A stretch of 64,000 nucleotides of DNA. Origin: JADGGM01 sp027307005 (GTDB taxonomy: Bacteria > Gemmatimonadota > Gemmatimonadetes > Gemmatimonadales > Gemmatimonadaceae). Below, piece by piece: positions 7,723 to 17,130 of this stretch. Below the pieces are notes generated by a model that made no database searches, had not been told where the DNA came from, and saw nothing but the letters and a program-made list of their open reading frames with translations. The first letter of the stretch is position 1, and every line of letters begins with the position of its first letter. The stretch spans positions 1 through 64,000 of the forward strand of contig DATIEP010000049.1 of assembly GCA_035455745.1 (NCBI GenBank), read 5' to 3'. The translations under genes were made by a program, and so were the position numbers.

Positions 7723-10389
7723 TCAGCGCACGAGCACGGTGACGATCTCGCGCGGCCCCGCCACGAAGGCCACACGGCCGTCTGTCGCCTCGATCGGGAC
7801 CGGCGATGTTTCGTCCAGGCGGACGCGCGTCGCGCGCGCGATGGGGAAGCCGCACCGCCACGCGCCGGCAACCGGCTGTTCGGTGAGATTCACGCACCGT
7901 AGTACCGTCCACTCGCCGTCCTCGCTGGTCTTGCACGCGAGGAATGCGAGGCCGGCGCCCTCGAGCTCGACACCTGTCGTCTCGCGCAACTCGCCGATGG
8001 AAGCGCGCAGCGTTAGGCCTGCGAGCGGCACGAGCGCATCATCGGCCGTGCGCTCGATCGCGTCGATCGCGCCGGCGTTGCGCTCGCCGTGGGGGAAGAT
8101 CGCGAACGCTGCCGTGAACGCACCGAGGCACTGCGCACCGGGCGTCGGCGTCGGCCATCCGGCGTGTCCCGGTCGCTCCGGCAGATCGCTGCGCGACAAT
8201 TCGCCGACCGCCCGCACGAGCGTGATGGCCACGCCACCGTCATCCATGCTCTCGTACTCGGCGAGTCCATCCGAGCAGATCGTCACCCCGCGATCGCCCG
8301 CGTCGCGTGTCACGTAGCGCGCGAGCGGCGCCGTGGGTGGAGGCACTTCGGTCGTGTCGGGAGGCGCGTCGATCGCGCTGCGCACGACAGGGCCGAACGC
8401 CGCATCCGCGATCGTGGCGGCACCTCGCAGTCCCGTGTTCAGGACGACCCGCAGGCGGTGGTCACGGCACGTGTTGTCGCCCATCACCCGCAGCCGCAAA
8501 AATCGGTCGGACGCGTCCAGCGTGAGCGCAATGTCGACGTCGATGGCGTGCGTTTCTCCCGTCCGCGAGGCCCGGTCCGCGGCCAGCGCAATCGGCACAC
8601 GTACCTCGAACCGCCCCGCCACCTCGGCGCGCAGCGGTCCGGCTTGCGTTAGGCGGACGTCGTGGAGCCGATCAGCGCGGACCACGGGGGGAACGGACGA
8701 GTGCGTGTAGAGGTCGCCGCGATCGCCCACGTCTTCGACGCCAAGCAGCGACTCGATCGCCATCCCTGCCGACCGCGACATCAAACGCACCGCGCCGCTC
8801 TCGCTGACTTCGACGCGCAGGCACTCGTTCTCCATCCAGCGTTCACCCGCCCGCACCGCCGACGGTGCACGCGCCACGCTCTCCTCGGTGTGGATCGTCA
8901 GCGCGGAGGTCCCGTATCCACCCACCGTCGGCATCCACGCCAGCACCGCTGCCGATTCGACGAGCGCATCATCCGGGTAATCGAGCGGCGACTCGATGCG
9001 ATCGTGCCGCACCGTCCGATCGAGCACTTGCATGGCGACCGGCTCCCCGCGATGCCGCAACGAAAATTCCGCCGGCAACGGCGCAGGGTCGGGCTCGGGG
9101 CCGCTGCCCGGCCCAACGCGCACGTGTGCCATCGTACGCACGACGTCCAGGAGCGCGAGACCGCCGCGCGGCCGGGCGGCGCGGTTGCGCACGACCACGC
9201 GCGGGGACCACTCGCTGCGCCGGTTGCGCGTCGCGGCGGCATCATGCCCAACGAGATCAGCGAGCGCATCCTCGCGCAGGCCGCGCGCCTGTGCCAGGGC
9301 GTCCTCCAGGCGCACGTCCATGGCTCTCGCGACCTGGTCGATCGAGCAGCCGCACAACGTGTCGTGTGGATGACAGCGCAGCAGCGTGCTCCACGCCGAC
9401 GCCAGGAGATCGCGCCGGTCCGGACCGCCCCGGCGTACGGCGAGCGCCACCCACGGTTCCGCATCTCGCAGCAGCGCGCGTTCGACGATCGCGTTCGCCC
9501 GCTTCTGGTACGCCCGGGTGCCGAACGTTCCCTGAAGCGTCCACGCGTAGCCATACGAATTGCGCAGCTCGCCGCTCGCCTCGCCTAACGGCGCGCCCGC
9601 GGCCCGCCGTTCGAGCTCCCGCGCGAACCCGGCGAGAGATCCGGCCTCGACGCGCGCCGGCGCAGCGGCCGTCGCGAGCGCCGCCAGCGCCCGCGGCCGC
9701 TGGCGCTGCCGCGCATGATGGTCGGCTCCGTTAGGCAACAGCACCAAGCCGAGCGATGCGCGGCGGCCTAACTCAGCACCGAGGCGCCGCCACCGCTCGC
9801 GCGCCGCCGCGTCCTCCGGCGGCAGCGACGACCCCGCCTCGTAGCCGTCCGGCGCCAGATGATACAGCAGCGATGCCTCGCCATCCGGCGCGCGCCAACG
9901 CACGGTGTCGCCCGGCGGCCACGCCGAACCGCCGTACCCGCGCCAGAGAATGATCAGGCCGCAGCCGAACCCCCGCGCCACCGACGGCAGCGCAGCCGGA
10001 TGCCCAAATGCGTCCGGTGAGTACAGCACCGGCGGTGCGCTTGCGCCCAGCGCCGACAGCACCCGCCTCCCGGCGAGCAGATTGCGCACAAGCGATTCGC
10101 CCGATGGTATGAGCTCGTCCGCGAGCACGTACCATGGGCCCGCCTCGATCGCCCCGTCGCGCAGTCGCGTCTCGAGCTCGCGCCGCCGCTCGGAACGCAC
10201 GGCCAGGTAGTCTTCGAGCACCACAGCCTGTCCGTCCAACAGAAAGCTGTCGCCCGCGTCCGGCGGATCGTCGAGCACGTCGTCGATCAACGCCACCAGG
10301 CGCTGCCGGAATCGGCCGAGTGGTTGGTACCACTCCCGATCCCAGTGCGTGTGCGATACGACGTAGACGGTCAGCTCTGTCCCTGGCAT
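7723..10389 (-). CDS. Glycoside hydrolase family 38 (alpha-mannosidase-like)
   Basis: The 888-residue protein starting at MPGTELTVYV has the GH38 hallmarks. VSHTHWDREWY near the N-terminus supplies zinc-binding His and Asp. YSPDAFGHPAALP carries the catalytic nucleophile Asp. A middle helical domain (CGCSIDQVARAMD) and a long C-terminal beta-sandwich follow. The family removes alpha-linked mannose, and some bacterial members act on mannosylglycerate. An in-frame ATG 36 bp further upstream exists, but family alignment favours the start given. There is no signal peptide, so it is probably cytoplasmic, acting on sugars imported by the adjacent ABC system. It converges with the DppC-type permease gene. 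Confidence 0.9.
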   Translation of the reverse strand: MPGTELTVYVVSHTHWDREWYQPLGRFRQRLVALIDDVLDDPPDAGDSFLLDGQAVVLEDYLAVRSERRRELETRLRDGAIEAGPWYVLADELIPSGESLVRNLLAGRRVLSALGASAPPVLYSPDAFGHPAALPSVARGFGCGLIILWRGYGGSAWPPGDTVRWRAPDGEASLLYHLAPDGYEAGSSLPPEDAAARERWRRLGAELGRRASLGLVLLPNGADHHARQRQRPRALAALATAAAPARVEAGSLAGFARELERRAAGAPLGEASGELRNSYGYAWTLQGTFGTRAYQKRANAIVERALLRDAEPWVALAVRRGGPDRRDLLASAWSTLLRCHPHDTLCGCSIDQVARAMDVRLEDALAQARGLREDALADLVGHDAAATRNRRSEWSPRVVVRNRAARPRGGLALLDVVRTMAHVRVGPGSGPEPDPAPLPAEFSLRHRGEPVAMQVLDRTVRHDRIESPLDYPDDALVESAAVLAWMPTVGGYGTSALTIHTEESVARAPSAVRAGERWMENECLRVEVSESGAVRLMSRSAGMAIESLLGVEDVGDRGDLYTHSSVPPVVRADRLHDVRLTQAGPLRAEVAGRFEVRVPIALAADRASRTGETHAIDVDIALTLDASDRFLRLRVMGDNTCRDHRLRVVLNTGLRGAATIADAAFGPVVRSAIDAPPDTTEVPPPTAPLARYVTRDAGDRGVTICSDGLAEYESMDDGGVAITLVRAVGELSRSDLPERPGHAGWPTPTPGAQCLGAFTAAFAIFPHGERNAGAIDAIERTADDALVPLAGLTLRASIGELRETTGVELEGAGLAFLACKTSEDGEWTVLRCVNLTEQPVAGAWRCGFPIARATRVRLDETSPVPIEATDGRVAFVAGPREIVTVLVR

Positions 10390-10470
10390 GAGCGCTCGGA
10401 GCGGGATTTCCGGGGCGAACAGCAACCTGAGGAACGATTCTCGCGGCGACGAAACGGCCCGCCGGGGGCA

Positions 10471-11064
10471 CTACAACTCGGTCTGTTCAGGAGGATAGTA
10501 GAGCACGCCATTCCTGACGACGGCGAACGGTGTCAGGTGATGTGGTTCGGTTCGCGCATCGAGAATGTGCTGCACGTTCACGCCGCGCGCGACCAGCGCA
10601 TCCGAGATCAGCGATCGATGGCACCGCCACGGCACGGCCTCGGCGCACATGATCGCGGTGCGCTGCCGGGCGGCGAGGTCGAGCAATGCATCCAGAGCCG
10701 TTACGAACGGCGGAGTCAACATGTAGTCGGCGTATCCGCGAAAACTCTCGTTGCGCCAGGCTCCGTTGGGCGAATCCGCGCGCGTGCGCCGGCGGCCGCC
10801 CAACTCGGGATGGTGCGAGTATCCGATGCCCCGCTCCGCCAACGACGCGGCTAACGCGTCGCGGCCGTATTGCGGATAGCGACGCGAGCCCGGGAAGCTG
10901 CGCACATCGGCGATGTGTTGGATGTGCTCGCGCTCGAGCAGCGCGATGAACCGATCGATGTCCCGAGTCGAGTGGCCGATGGTGAATACGACCGGCACTG
11001 CCGGCGGTTGACCGGGCCCCGGAACGGGTGGAACTTGCGTGACCTTCGTGTTCCGAACCATCAC
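10471..11064 (-). CDS. DUF488 family protein
   Basis: This 197-residue protein belongs to the DUF488 family. It has FTIGHSTRDIDRF near the N-terminus, then DVRSFPGSRRYPQYG, and the conserved C-terminal CAEAVPWRCHRSLISDAL segment, in which Cys and His residues suggest a nucleotide- or nucleic-acid-related enzyme. The biochemical role of the family is not established as far as I know. The N-terminal 20 residues are Pro-rich and atypical, so the true start may be a codon further in. The annotated start is only 11 bp from the divergent dedA-type gene. Confidence 0.85.
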   Translation of the reverse strand: MMVRNTKVTQVPPVPGPGQPPAVPVVFTIGHSTRDIDRFIALLEREHIQHIADVRSFPGSRRYPQYGRDALAASLAERGIGYSHHPELGGRRRTRADSPNGAWRNESFRGYADYMLTPPFVTALDALLDLAARQRTAIMCAEAVPWRCHRSLISDALVARGVNVQHILDARTEPHHLTPFAVVRNGVLYYPPEQTEL

Positions 11065-11075
11065 CGTGGAACCTC

Positions 11076-11723
11076 ATGCACCGTCTGCTCGAACTCTGGC
11101 ACCAACTGTACAACCTCGAAGCGCTGATCCGGTGGGGCGGGTACGCGGTGCTCACCACCGTGGTGTTCACGGAGACGGGATTGCTGGTTGGCTTTTTTCT
11201 GCCGGGCGATTCGTTGATGGTGACGGCGGGGTTGTTGGCATCGCAGGGGTTTCTCAACGTCTATCTCATGGGTGTGATCCTGTCGATCGCGGCGATCGCC
11301 GGCGACAGCGTTGGCTATGCGATCGGCAAAGCAACCGGCCCGCGCATCTTCAGGCGCGAGAATTCGCTGTTCTTCAACAAGAAACATCTGCACCGTGCGC
11401 ACGCGTTCTACGAGAAATATGGCGGCAAAACGATCGTGCTCGCGCGTTTCATGCCGATCATTCGAACGTTCGCGCCTGTTGTGGCTGGCGTCGGCGAAAT
11501 GCGCTACCGCACGTTCGTCATGTACAATTCGCTTGGCGGCATTGGATGGGTGTGGTCAATGCTGTTCATTGGATACTTCCTGGGTCGCTCGGTCCCCGGT
11601 GTGAGCAAGCACATCGATGTGATCATCCTGGCAGTGATCTTCTTGTCTATCTTGCCGGGCTTCATCAGCTGGCTGCGCGAGCGCGGCGCATCCCGGGTGC
11701 AGCCCGACAGCACCGCGCCGTGA
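11076..11723 (+). CDS. DedA-family inner-membrane protein
   Basis: This is a 215-residue DedA/SNARE-associated (VTT) membrane protein. Typical elements are the ETGLLVGFFLPGDSLM segment, the RFMPIIRTFAPVVAG motif with the essential arginine, and several hydrophobic helices up to ILPGFISWL. DedA proteins are linked to lipid-carrier recycling (polyprenyl phosphate flipping) and membrane-potential homeostasis. It lies 27 bp upstream of the superoxide dismutase gene on the same strand and may be co-transcribed with it. Confidence 0.93.
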   Translation: MHRLLELWHQLYNLEALIRWGGYAVLTTVVFTETGLLVGFFLPGDSLMVTAGLLASQGFLNVYLMGVILSIAAIAGDSVGYAIGKATGPRIFRRENSLFFNKKHLHRAHAFYEKYGGKTIVLARFMPIIRTFAPVVAGVGEMRYRTFVMYNSLGGIGWVWSMLFIGYFLGRSVPGVSKHIDVIILAVIFLSILPGFISWLRERGASRVQPDSTAP

Positions 11724-11750
11724 GGCGCATGGCACTCTCGGAGGCACGAC

Positions 11751-12368
11751 ATGGCATTCGCACTTCCCCCGTTGCCCTATGACTACGCCGCTCTGGAGCC
11801 GCACATCGATGCGCGCACCATGGAAATCCATCACACCAAGCATCATCAGGCGTACGTGAACAACCTGAATGCGGCGTTGGAGAAGGCGCCCGAGTTCCAG
11901 CAGAAGAGTCTCGACGACATCATCGCCAATTTGTCCAAGGTACCCGAGGCCGTGCGCACGGCCGTGCGCAACAACGCGGGCGGGCACTGGAATCACTCGA
12001 TGTTCTGGCTGATCATGAGCCCGAAAGGCGGCGGAGATCCCGGCGGGAACCTGGGCGACGCCATCGCCGAGTCGTTCGGGGACGTGTCCAAGCTCAGAGA
12101 GCAATTCAACGCAACCGCGTCATCGCGCTTCGGCTCGGGGTGGGCGTGGGTGGTGGCGAATGGCGCGGGCGCGCTCAAGATCGAGAGCACGCCTAACCAG
12201 GACAATCCGGCGATGGACGGACGGTACCCGATCCTCGGCCTGGATGTCTGGGAGCACGCGTACTACTTGAAGTACCAGAACCGCCGCGCCGACTACATCA
12301 ACGCGTGGTGGAACGTCGTGAATTGGCCGGAGGTCGCCAAGCGCTACGAAGCGCGGCCCAAGAAATAA
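11751..12368 (+). CDS. sodA: Superoxide dismutase, Mn/Fe type
   Basis: The 205-residue protein is a canonical Mn/Fe superoxide dismutase that converts superoxide to oxygen and hydrogen peroxide. Metal ligands are visible: His27 in MEIHHTKHHQAYVNN, the histidine in AGGHWNHSMFW (about residue 80), and Asp and His in GLDVWEHAYYLKYQNR. The NQD signature in ESTPNQDNPAM is more typical of manganese-dependent enzymes, hence the symbol sodA, but metal choice cannot be settled from sequence. There is no signal peptide, so it is cytoplasmic. A GGAGG-like ribosome site precedes the ATG. Confidence 0.96.
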   Translation: MAFALPPLPYDYAALEPHIDARTMEIHHTKHHQAYVNNLNAALEKAPEFQQKSLDDIIANLSKVPEAVRTAVRNNAGGHWNHSMFWLIMSPKGGGDPGGNLGDAIAESFGDVSKLREQFNATASSRFGSGWAWVVANGAGALKIESTPNQDNPAMDGRYPILGLDVWEHAYYLKYQNRRADYINAWWNVVNWPEVAKRYEARPKK

Positions 12369-12402
12369 CCGCGATGCGACGAGACGGGGCGTGCCGCCCC
12401 GT

Positions 12403-14340
12403 CTATTCGCCGTCGCCCTCGAGATACGTGTAGCCTTCCAGCCCGGCCACGTACTCGGCAATGAACATGTTCGCTTCCTGGCGCGTCAGCGACTTCGCCG
12501 CGCCGACTTTGCGCCGGAAGGTGGCCAGAAGGTCCGAGGCACGGAACTGCACGTACGCCAGGACTTCGGTCACCGTGTCGCCGCGCACGAGGTCCGACAC
12601 CTCGTAGCCGCCGTTGGACAACCGCACGTGCACCGCGTTCGTATCGCCGAACAGGTTGTGCAGGTCGCCCAAAATCTCCTGGTAGGCGCCCGTTAGGAAA
12701 ATGCCCAGCACGTAGCGCTCGCCCTCGCGGTACGGGTGCAGCTCGAGGCGCGCCTGGCCGTGCCGGCCGCCCGCGAAGCGATCGATCTTGCCGTCCGAGT
12801 CGCACGTCACGTCCTGGAGCGTGCCGCGGCGCGCGGGCTCCTCGTCGAGCCGGTGCACCGGCATGATGGGGAAGAGCTGATCGATGGCCCAACTGTCGGG
12901 CAGCGACTGGAAAATGCTGAAGTTGCAGAAATACCGATCGACGAGCTGCGCCTCGAGGTCGTCGATGATGTCCGAGTATTCCTCGCGGTCGCGCTGCGCG
13001 ATGCGCGCGACGGCATTGAGCGTCGCCGTGTACAGCTGCTCCGCCAGCGCCCGGCCCCGCAGCGTCAGGACACCGGAGTTGAACAAGGCCTGCGCGCGCT
13101 CCTTGGCGAAGGTCGCATCGTGATAGACCTCGCGCACCGAGCGGTTCGACACCGTCTCGTATCCTTCCTTGAGCTCGTGCAGGATGCCGTGATCGTCGTC
13201 GCCCAACTCCGGCACCTGCACGTCCTGCTGCGACTCGACGTCGATCACGTCCAAGAGCAGCAGCGCGTGGTGCGCGGTGAGGGCCCGGCCCGATTCGGAG
13301 ATGACGTGCGGCATCGGCAGGTTCGCTTCCCGGCACGCCTCGGCGAGCGTGTAGATCACATCGTTCGCATATTCCTGCACCGAATAGTTCACGCTCGCCG
13401 CGACCGTGGAGCCCGACCCGTCGTAGTCCACGCCTAACCCGCCTCCGACATCGACGTGCGTGATGTCCACACCCGCCGCGTGGAGCTCGGCGTAGAAGCG
13501 CGCCACTTCCTGCAGCCCCGCCTTGATGTACCGGATGTCCGTGATCTGGGAGCCGAGGTGGAAGTGGATGAGCTTGAGCACATCGAGGCGTCCCATCGCC
13601 TGCAGCTTGTCGATCATCTTGACGAGCTCGCTCGCGTTGAGACCGAACTTCGACTTCTCGCCGCCGCTCTCGGCCCACCGGCCGAATCCTTCCGACGCCA
13701 GCTTGATGCGCACGCCGGCGGTCGGCACCACGTTCATCTGGTCGGCCACGCGGAGCAGCGTATCGAGCTCGGCCATCTGCTCGAGCACGATGAACACCTG
13801 GTGGCCTAACTTCTGGCCCATGAGGGCGAGTCGCATGAACTCCTCGTCCTTGTAGCCGTTGCACACGATCATGTGGTTGGTCGACTCGGTGAGCGCGAGC
13901 ACCGCCTGCAGCTCCGGCTTGCTGCCGCACTCGAGGCCGACGCCGTGCGACGCGCCAAACTGGACGAGCTCTTCGACCACGTGGCGCTGCTGGTTCACTT
14001 TGATCGGATAGACCAGCGTGTACGCGCCTTCATATCCGAATTCACGGATCGCGGTCTGAAACCGTCCGCTCAACGTCTCGACGCGCGACCGGAGAATGTC
14101 GGAAAACCTGAGCAGCAGCGGCAGCGTCACGCCTTGCTCGGCGAGGTCCGTTGCCAGCTCGTAGAGATCCAGCTCGCGATCGGGCCGCGCCTTGTCCGGG
14201 CGCACCACGACGTGGCCGCGCTCGTTGATGTCGAAGAATCCGATGCCCCAGCCTTCGACGTTGTAGAGCGTGCGCGAGTCTTCGATCGTCCACGGCGCGG
14301 CCGGTTGCGCGCCGATCGGTTCCACAACTCGGGTTGCCAT
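12403..14340 (-). CDS. speA: Biosynthetic arginine decarboxylase
   Basis: The start is the ATG at 14340 (MATRVVEPIG), giving 645 residues, the usual SpeA length. The enzyme decarboxylates arginine to agmatine, the first step of one putrescine route. The fold-III PLP barrel shows VYPIKVNQQRHVVEEL with the PLP lysine, ESGRALTAHHALLLLDV, and GVGLECGSKPELQ. The reading frame stays open upstream, but that part does not resemble the family. No agmatinase gene is in view. It is followed downstream by sodA in convergent orientation. Confidence 0.95.
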   Translation of the reverse strand: MATRVVEPIGAQPAAPWTIEDSRTLYNVEGWGIGFFDINERGHVVVRPDKARPDRELDLYELATDLAEQGVTLPLLLRFSDILRSRVETLSGRFQTAIREFGYEGAYTLVYPIKVNQQRHVVEELVQFGASHGVGLECGSKPELQAVLALTESTNHMIVCNGYKDEEFMRLALMGQKLGHQVFIVLEQMAELDTLLRVADQMNVVPTAGVRIKLASEGFGRWAESGGEKSKFGLNASELVKMIDKLQAMGRLDVLKLIHFHLGSQITDIRYIKAGLQEVARFYAELHAAGVDITHVDVGGGLGVDYDGSGSTVAASVNYSVQEYANDVIYTLAEACREANLPMPHVISESGRALTAHHALLLLDVIDVESQQDVQVPELGDDDHGILHELKEGYETVSNRSVREVYHDATFAKERAQALFNSGVLTLRGRALAEQLYTATLNAVARIAQRDREEYSDIIDDLEAQLVDRYFCNFSIFQSLPDSWAIDQLFPIMPVHRLDEEPARRGTLQDVTCDSDGKIDRFAGGRHGQARLELHPYREGERYVLGIFLTGAYQEILGDLHNLFGDTNAVHVRLSNGGYEVSDLVRGDTVTEVLAYVQFRASDLLATFRRKVGAAKSLTRQEANMFIAEYVAGLEGYTYLEGDGE

Positions 14341-14393
14341 GCGGGCGAAGTTTAGATGGTGCGGACGCTGCTGAATAGGTCCAGCGGGACGCT

Positions 14394-15014
14394 CTACGGA
14401 AAGAGACGACGCACGCGCCACCCCGTGTCGTCGCGCTCGTACAGCAGACGCTCGTGGAGGCGATAGGGCCGGCCGCGCCAGAACTCGATGCGCTGCGGCG
14501 CGACGCGGAATCCCGACCAGTTGGGCGGCCGCGGGACATCGCCGCCCGCGAAGCGCGCTTCCACCTCCTGCACGCGCTGCCGCAGCTCGGCGTCGCTCTC
14601 GAGCGTCGCACTCTGACGAGATGCCCACGCGCCGATGCGGCTCATGCGCGCGCGCGAGGCGAAGTACGCGTCCGCTTCGGCGGCGCTCACACGCTCGACC
14701 GGACCTTCGACGCGCACCTGGCGTTCCATGGGTTGCCAGTGAAAGCACAGCGCCGCCCAGGGGTGCGCGAGCAGCTCGCGTCCCTTGCGGCTCTCGTAGT
14801 TCGTGTAGAACACGAACCCGCGCGCATCGACGTCCTTGAGCAGGACGATGCGCGCCGACGGATGTCCGGCGTCGTCGACCGTGGCGAGCGTCATGGCCGT
14901 GGGCTCCGGCAGATGCGCCCGATCCACGCGGCGTGCCTCGGCGAGCAGCGCGGTGAAGTGTGCGATCGGATCGGTCGGCGGCGCCTGATCGTTAGGCGGC
15001 AGCGGAGCGCTCAC
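14394..15014 (-). CDS. pdxH: Pyridoxamine 5'-phosphate oxidase
   Basis: The 206-residue FMN enzyme oxidises pyridoxamine or pyridoxine 5'-phosphate to PLP. Motifs include the N-terminal AMTLATVDDAGHPSARIVLLKDVD, FYTNYESRKGRELL for FMN binding, RQVRVEGPVERVS, and the C-terminal RIEFWRGRPYRLHERLLYER. The GTG start at 15014 overlaps the stop of the upstream Sel1-repeat gene (GTGA), so the two are translationally coupled. PLP supply also suits the several PLP enzymes in this window (speA, thrC, aminotransferases), though that is coincidence as far as the sequence shows. Confidence 0.94.
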   Translation of the reverse strand: MSAPLPPNDQAPPTDPIAHFTALLAEARRVDRAHLPEPTAMTLATVDDAGHPSARIVLLKDVDARGFVFYTNYESRKGRELLAHPWAALCFHWQPMERQVRVEGPVERVSAAEADAYFASRARMSRIGAWASRQSATLESDAELRQRVQEVEARFAGGDVPRPPNWSGFRVAPQRIEFWRGRPYRLHERLLYERDDTGWRVRRLFP

Positions 15015-16969
15015 GGCGTGATGCCGCGCTGCCGCAACTCCTTTTTCGCATCGCTCCAGCCGGCAGCCGCCGACTTGCGGAACCAGGAGACCGCCTGCGA
15101 ATCGTCCTGCGCCACGCCGCGTCCGTTGGCGTACATGAATCCGACGTTGTACTCGGCCTGCGCGTCGCCCTGGCCGGCCGCCTGACGGAAGTACTTCAGT
15201 GCCTGTGCGTCGTCGCGCGGGACGCCCTTCCCCATGCCGTACAACCATCCCAATCGATTCTGCGCCCATGCGCTTCCCAGGTCGGCTGCCTTACGGTACC
15301 ACGACAGGCTCTGATTCATGTCCACATCCACGCCGGTTCCATTTTCGTAGGCCATGCCGACTTTGACCTGGGCATCGACGTCGCCCAACGCCGCGGCCTT
15401 CTTGTACCAGGCCGTCGCCTGTGCCGCGTCACGCGGCACACCGCGACCCGCATCGTACATGACGCCGAGCTGATACGCGCCGTCGCGGCTGCCCGCATCC
15501 GCCGCCTTTTTGAACCAGGAGAACGCCTGCGTCGGATCGCGCGACACGCCGGAGCCCTGGAGATACATCACGCCGAGGTCCCGCTGGGCATTCATGTCTC
15601 CGGCCTGCGCCTCGCGCGTACAGGCTGCGAGGGCGGTCGTCCAGTCTTTGGCGCCGTAGGCGCCCGCGCACGTCGCGGTGGGAGGCGGCGGCGCCGCCGC
15701 GGCGACGGCCGCCGGTGCGGTCGCCGCGGGCGCACCCGTCTTCGCCGCGCGCCGCGCCGACGCCTTGTGCACCGGCGCGCGACTCACCGCAACCGGTCGC
15801 GCGGGGCGCTCGCGCGGCGGCGGCAGCGCGGGCGACCAGAGCAGCGTCTGTCCGGGTTTGAGCGCGACCGTCTCGGTGATCGGCGCGGCGCCGGCGATCT
15901 CCGCGCCTAACGTATAGGTGCCGGGCGGCAGCGCGATCACCGGCGGCTGCCACGGGATGCCGTTCACCGTTAGTCGGGTGCCCAACGGCACGCGATCGCT
16001 GACCATGACGCGCGCGGTGTCGATCGGCGGCAGCGCGAGCCGCCCCTGCGCCGACGGCGCGGCGACGCTGTCCATGCGCGTCGCATCGGGCGCCGTTAGG
16101 CGCTGGTGCACGAACATCGCCGCCGCGAGCACGACCACCAGCCCGACGACGCCCGCGCCGATCATCCACGGCGGAATCGGCTTCGCGGGACGCGGCGGCA
16201 GCGTTTCGTCCACCGGCATCTGGTCGGCCGGGATGAGCACTTCCTGCGGCGTGAGTCGCGGGACGGACATCCGGCCCAGCGTGAGCGTGGGCGGCTGCAA
16301 CGGCGCAGGCGTGGCCGGCACGGCGCCCGCGCCGTTCACCGACGTGGCCGACGCCGTCGACTTCCCGCCGCCAAGCGAGTCGACCAACGGCCGCAGCACC
16401 CGCGTCTCGCCTAACGAGTAGGACTCGGCGCCCGCGCTCGTGTCCCCCTCCTTGCGCAGCCGGAGCGCCACCAGCTTGCGAGACGCCAGCTCGCGCGCGA
16501 AGTACACCACGCCGCCGCCATCGGCGTGATCCATGTCGCCGAGGATCTCGTATTGGTCCCGCGACGCCGCTTTCACCGCATCGAGCAGCTCCTCCCGCGA
16601 CGCGCTGCTCGCGGCCGGCCGCGCAATGTCGGCGCCGCATTGCGAACAGAACTTCGCGCCGCGCACGGGCGGTGTGCCGCATCGCTCGCAGCCGGACCCG
16701 ACCGCTCGCCCAACGGCGGCGTCCAGTGTGCGCGCGACATCCAGCACGTACTCGCCTTCGGCGCCGTCCAACCGCAGCGCCACCAGCGCCCCCGATTCGA
16801 GGTCCCGCGCCAGATAAATGATGTGACCGCCTGCGTCCCGGCCTAACTCGCCAAACACTTCGTGGCTGCCGAACGCGGCATCCTGAACGGCCCGAAGCAA
16901 GTCGTCGTTCGGTTGGCCATCGCCCAGCGGAACGGCGGTCACTCGACTTGGCCCATCGTGTTGCTGCAT
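15011..16969 (-). CDS. Membrane protein with kinase-lobe-like repeats, zinc ribbon and Sel1 repeats
   Basis: I chose the ATG at 16969 because GGAGA lies five bases ahead; the protein has 652 residues. The N-terminal region holds two degenerate copies of a segment like the first strands of Ser/Thr kinases. The first, near residues 40-70, reads EVFGELG then YLARDLESGALVALRL; the second, near 140-175, reads YEILGD then VVYFARELASRKLVALRL. The invariant lysine is replaced and no catalytic loop follows. Between them lies a CxxC...CxxC zinc ribbon (CERCG, CSQCG). One transmembrane helix (around residue 270) and a Pro/Ala linker lead to about six Sel1 repeats. It probably scaffolds protein interactions; the function is unknown. 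It is coupled to pdxH by a 4-bp overlap. Confidence 0.85.
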   Translation of the reverse strand: MQQHDGPSRVTAVPLGDGQPNDDLLRAVQDAAFGSHEVFGELGRDAGGHIIYLARDLESGALVALRLDGAEGEYVLDVARTLDAAVGRAVGSGCERCGTPPVRGAKFCSQCGADIARPAASSASREELLDAVKAASRDQYEILGDMDHADGGGVVYFARELASRKLVALRLRKEGDTSAGAESYSLGETRVLRPLVDSLGGGKSTASATSVNGAGAVPATPAPLQPPTLTLGRMSVPRLTPQEVLIPADQMPVDETLPPRPAKPIPPWMIGAGVVGLVVVLAAAMFVHQRLTAPDATRMDSVAAPSAQGRLALPPIDTARVMVSDRVPLGTRLTVNGIPWQPPVIALPPGTYTLGAEIAGAAPITETVALKPGQTLLWSPALPPPRERPARPVAVSRAPVHKASARRAAKTGAPAATAPAAVAAAAPPPPTATCAGAYGAKDWTTALAACTREAQAGDMNAQRDLGVMYLQGSGVSRDPTQAFSWFKKAADAGSRDGAYQLGVMYDAGRGVPRDAAQATAWYKKAAALGDVDAQVKVGMAYENGTGVDVDMNQSLSWYRKAADLGSAWAQNRLGWLYGMGKGVPRDDAQALKYFRQAAGQGDAQAEYNVGFMYANGRGVAQDDSQAVSWFRKSAAAGWSDAKKELRQRGITP

Positions 16970-17130
16970 GACGTCTCCGGCGATTCGCTTCGCGGTCAAC
17001 TTCCAACTCTATGCCAGGTACGACTCGAGGGAAAGATCGCTCCGTCACCCCTCGATGCGCCCGTGCCCGCAACACGTGTGTCGCGGGCACGGGCAGCCGT
17101 CGTGCGCACTGGGAGGCGTCGCGGACGGCG

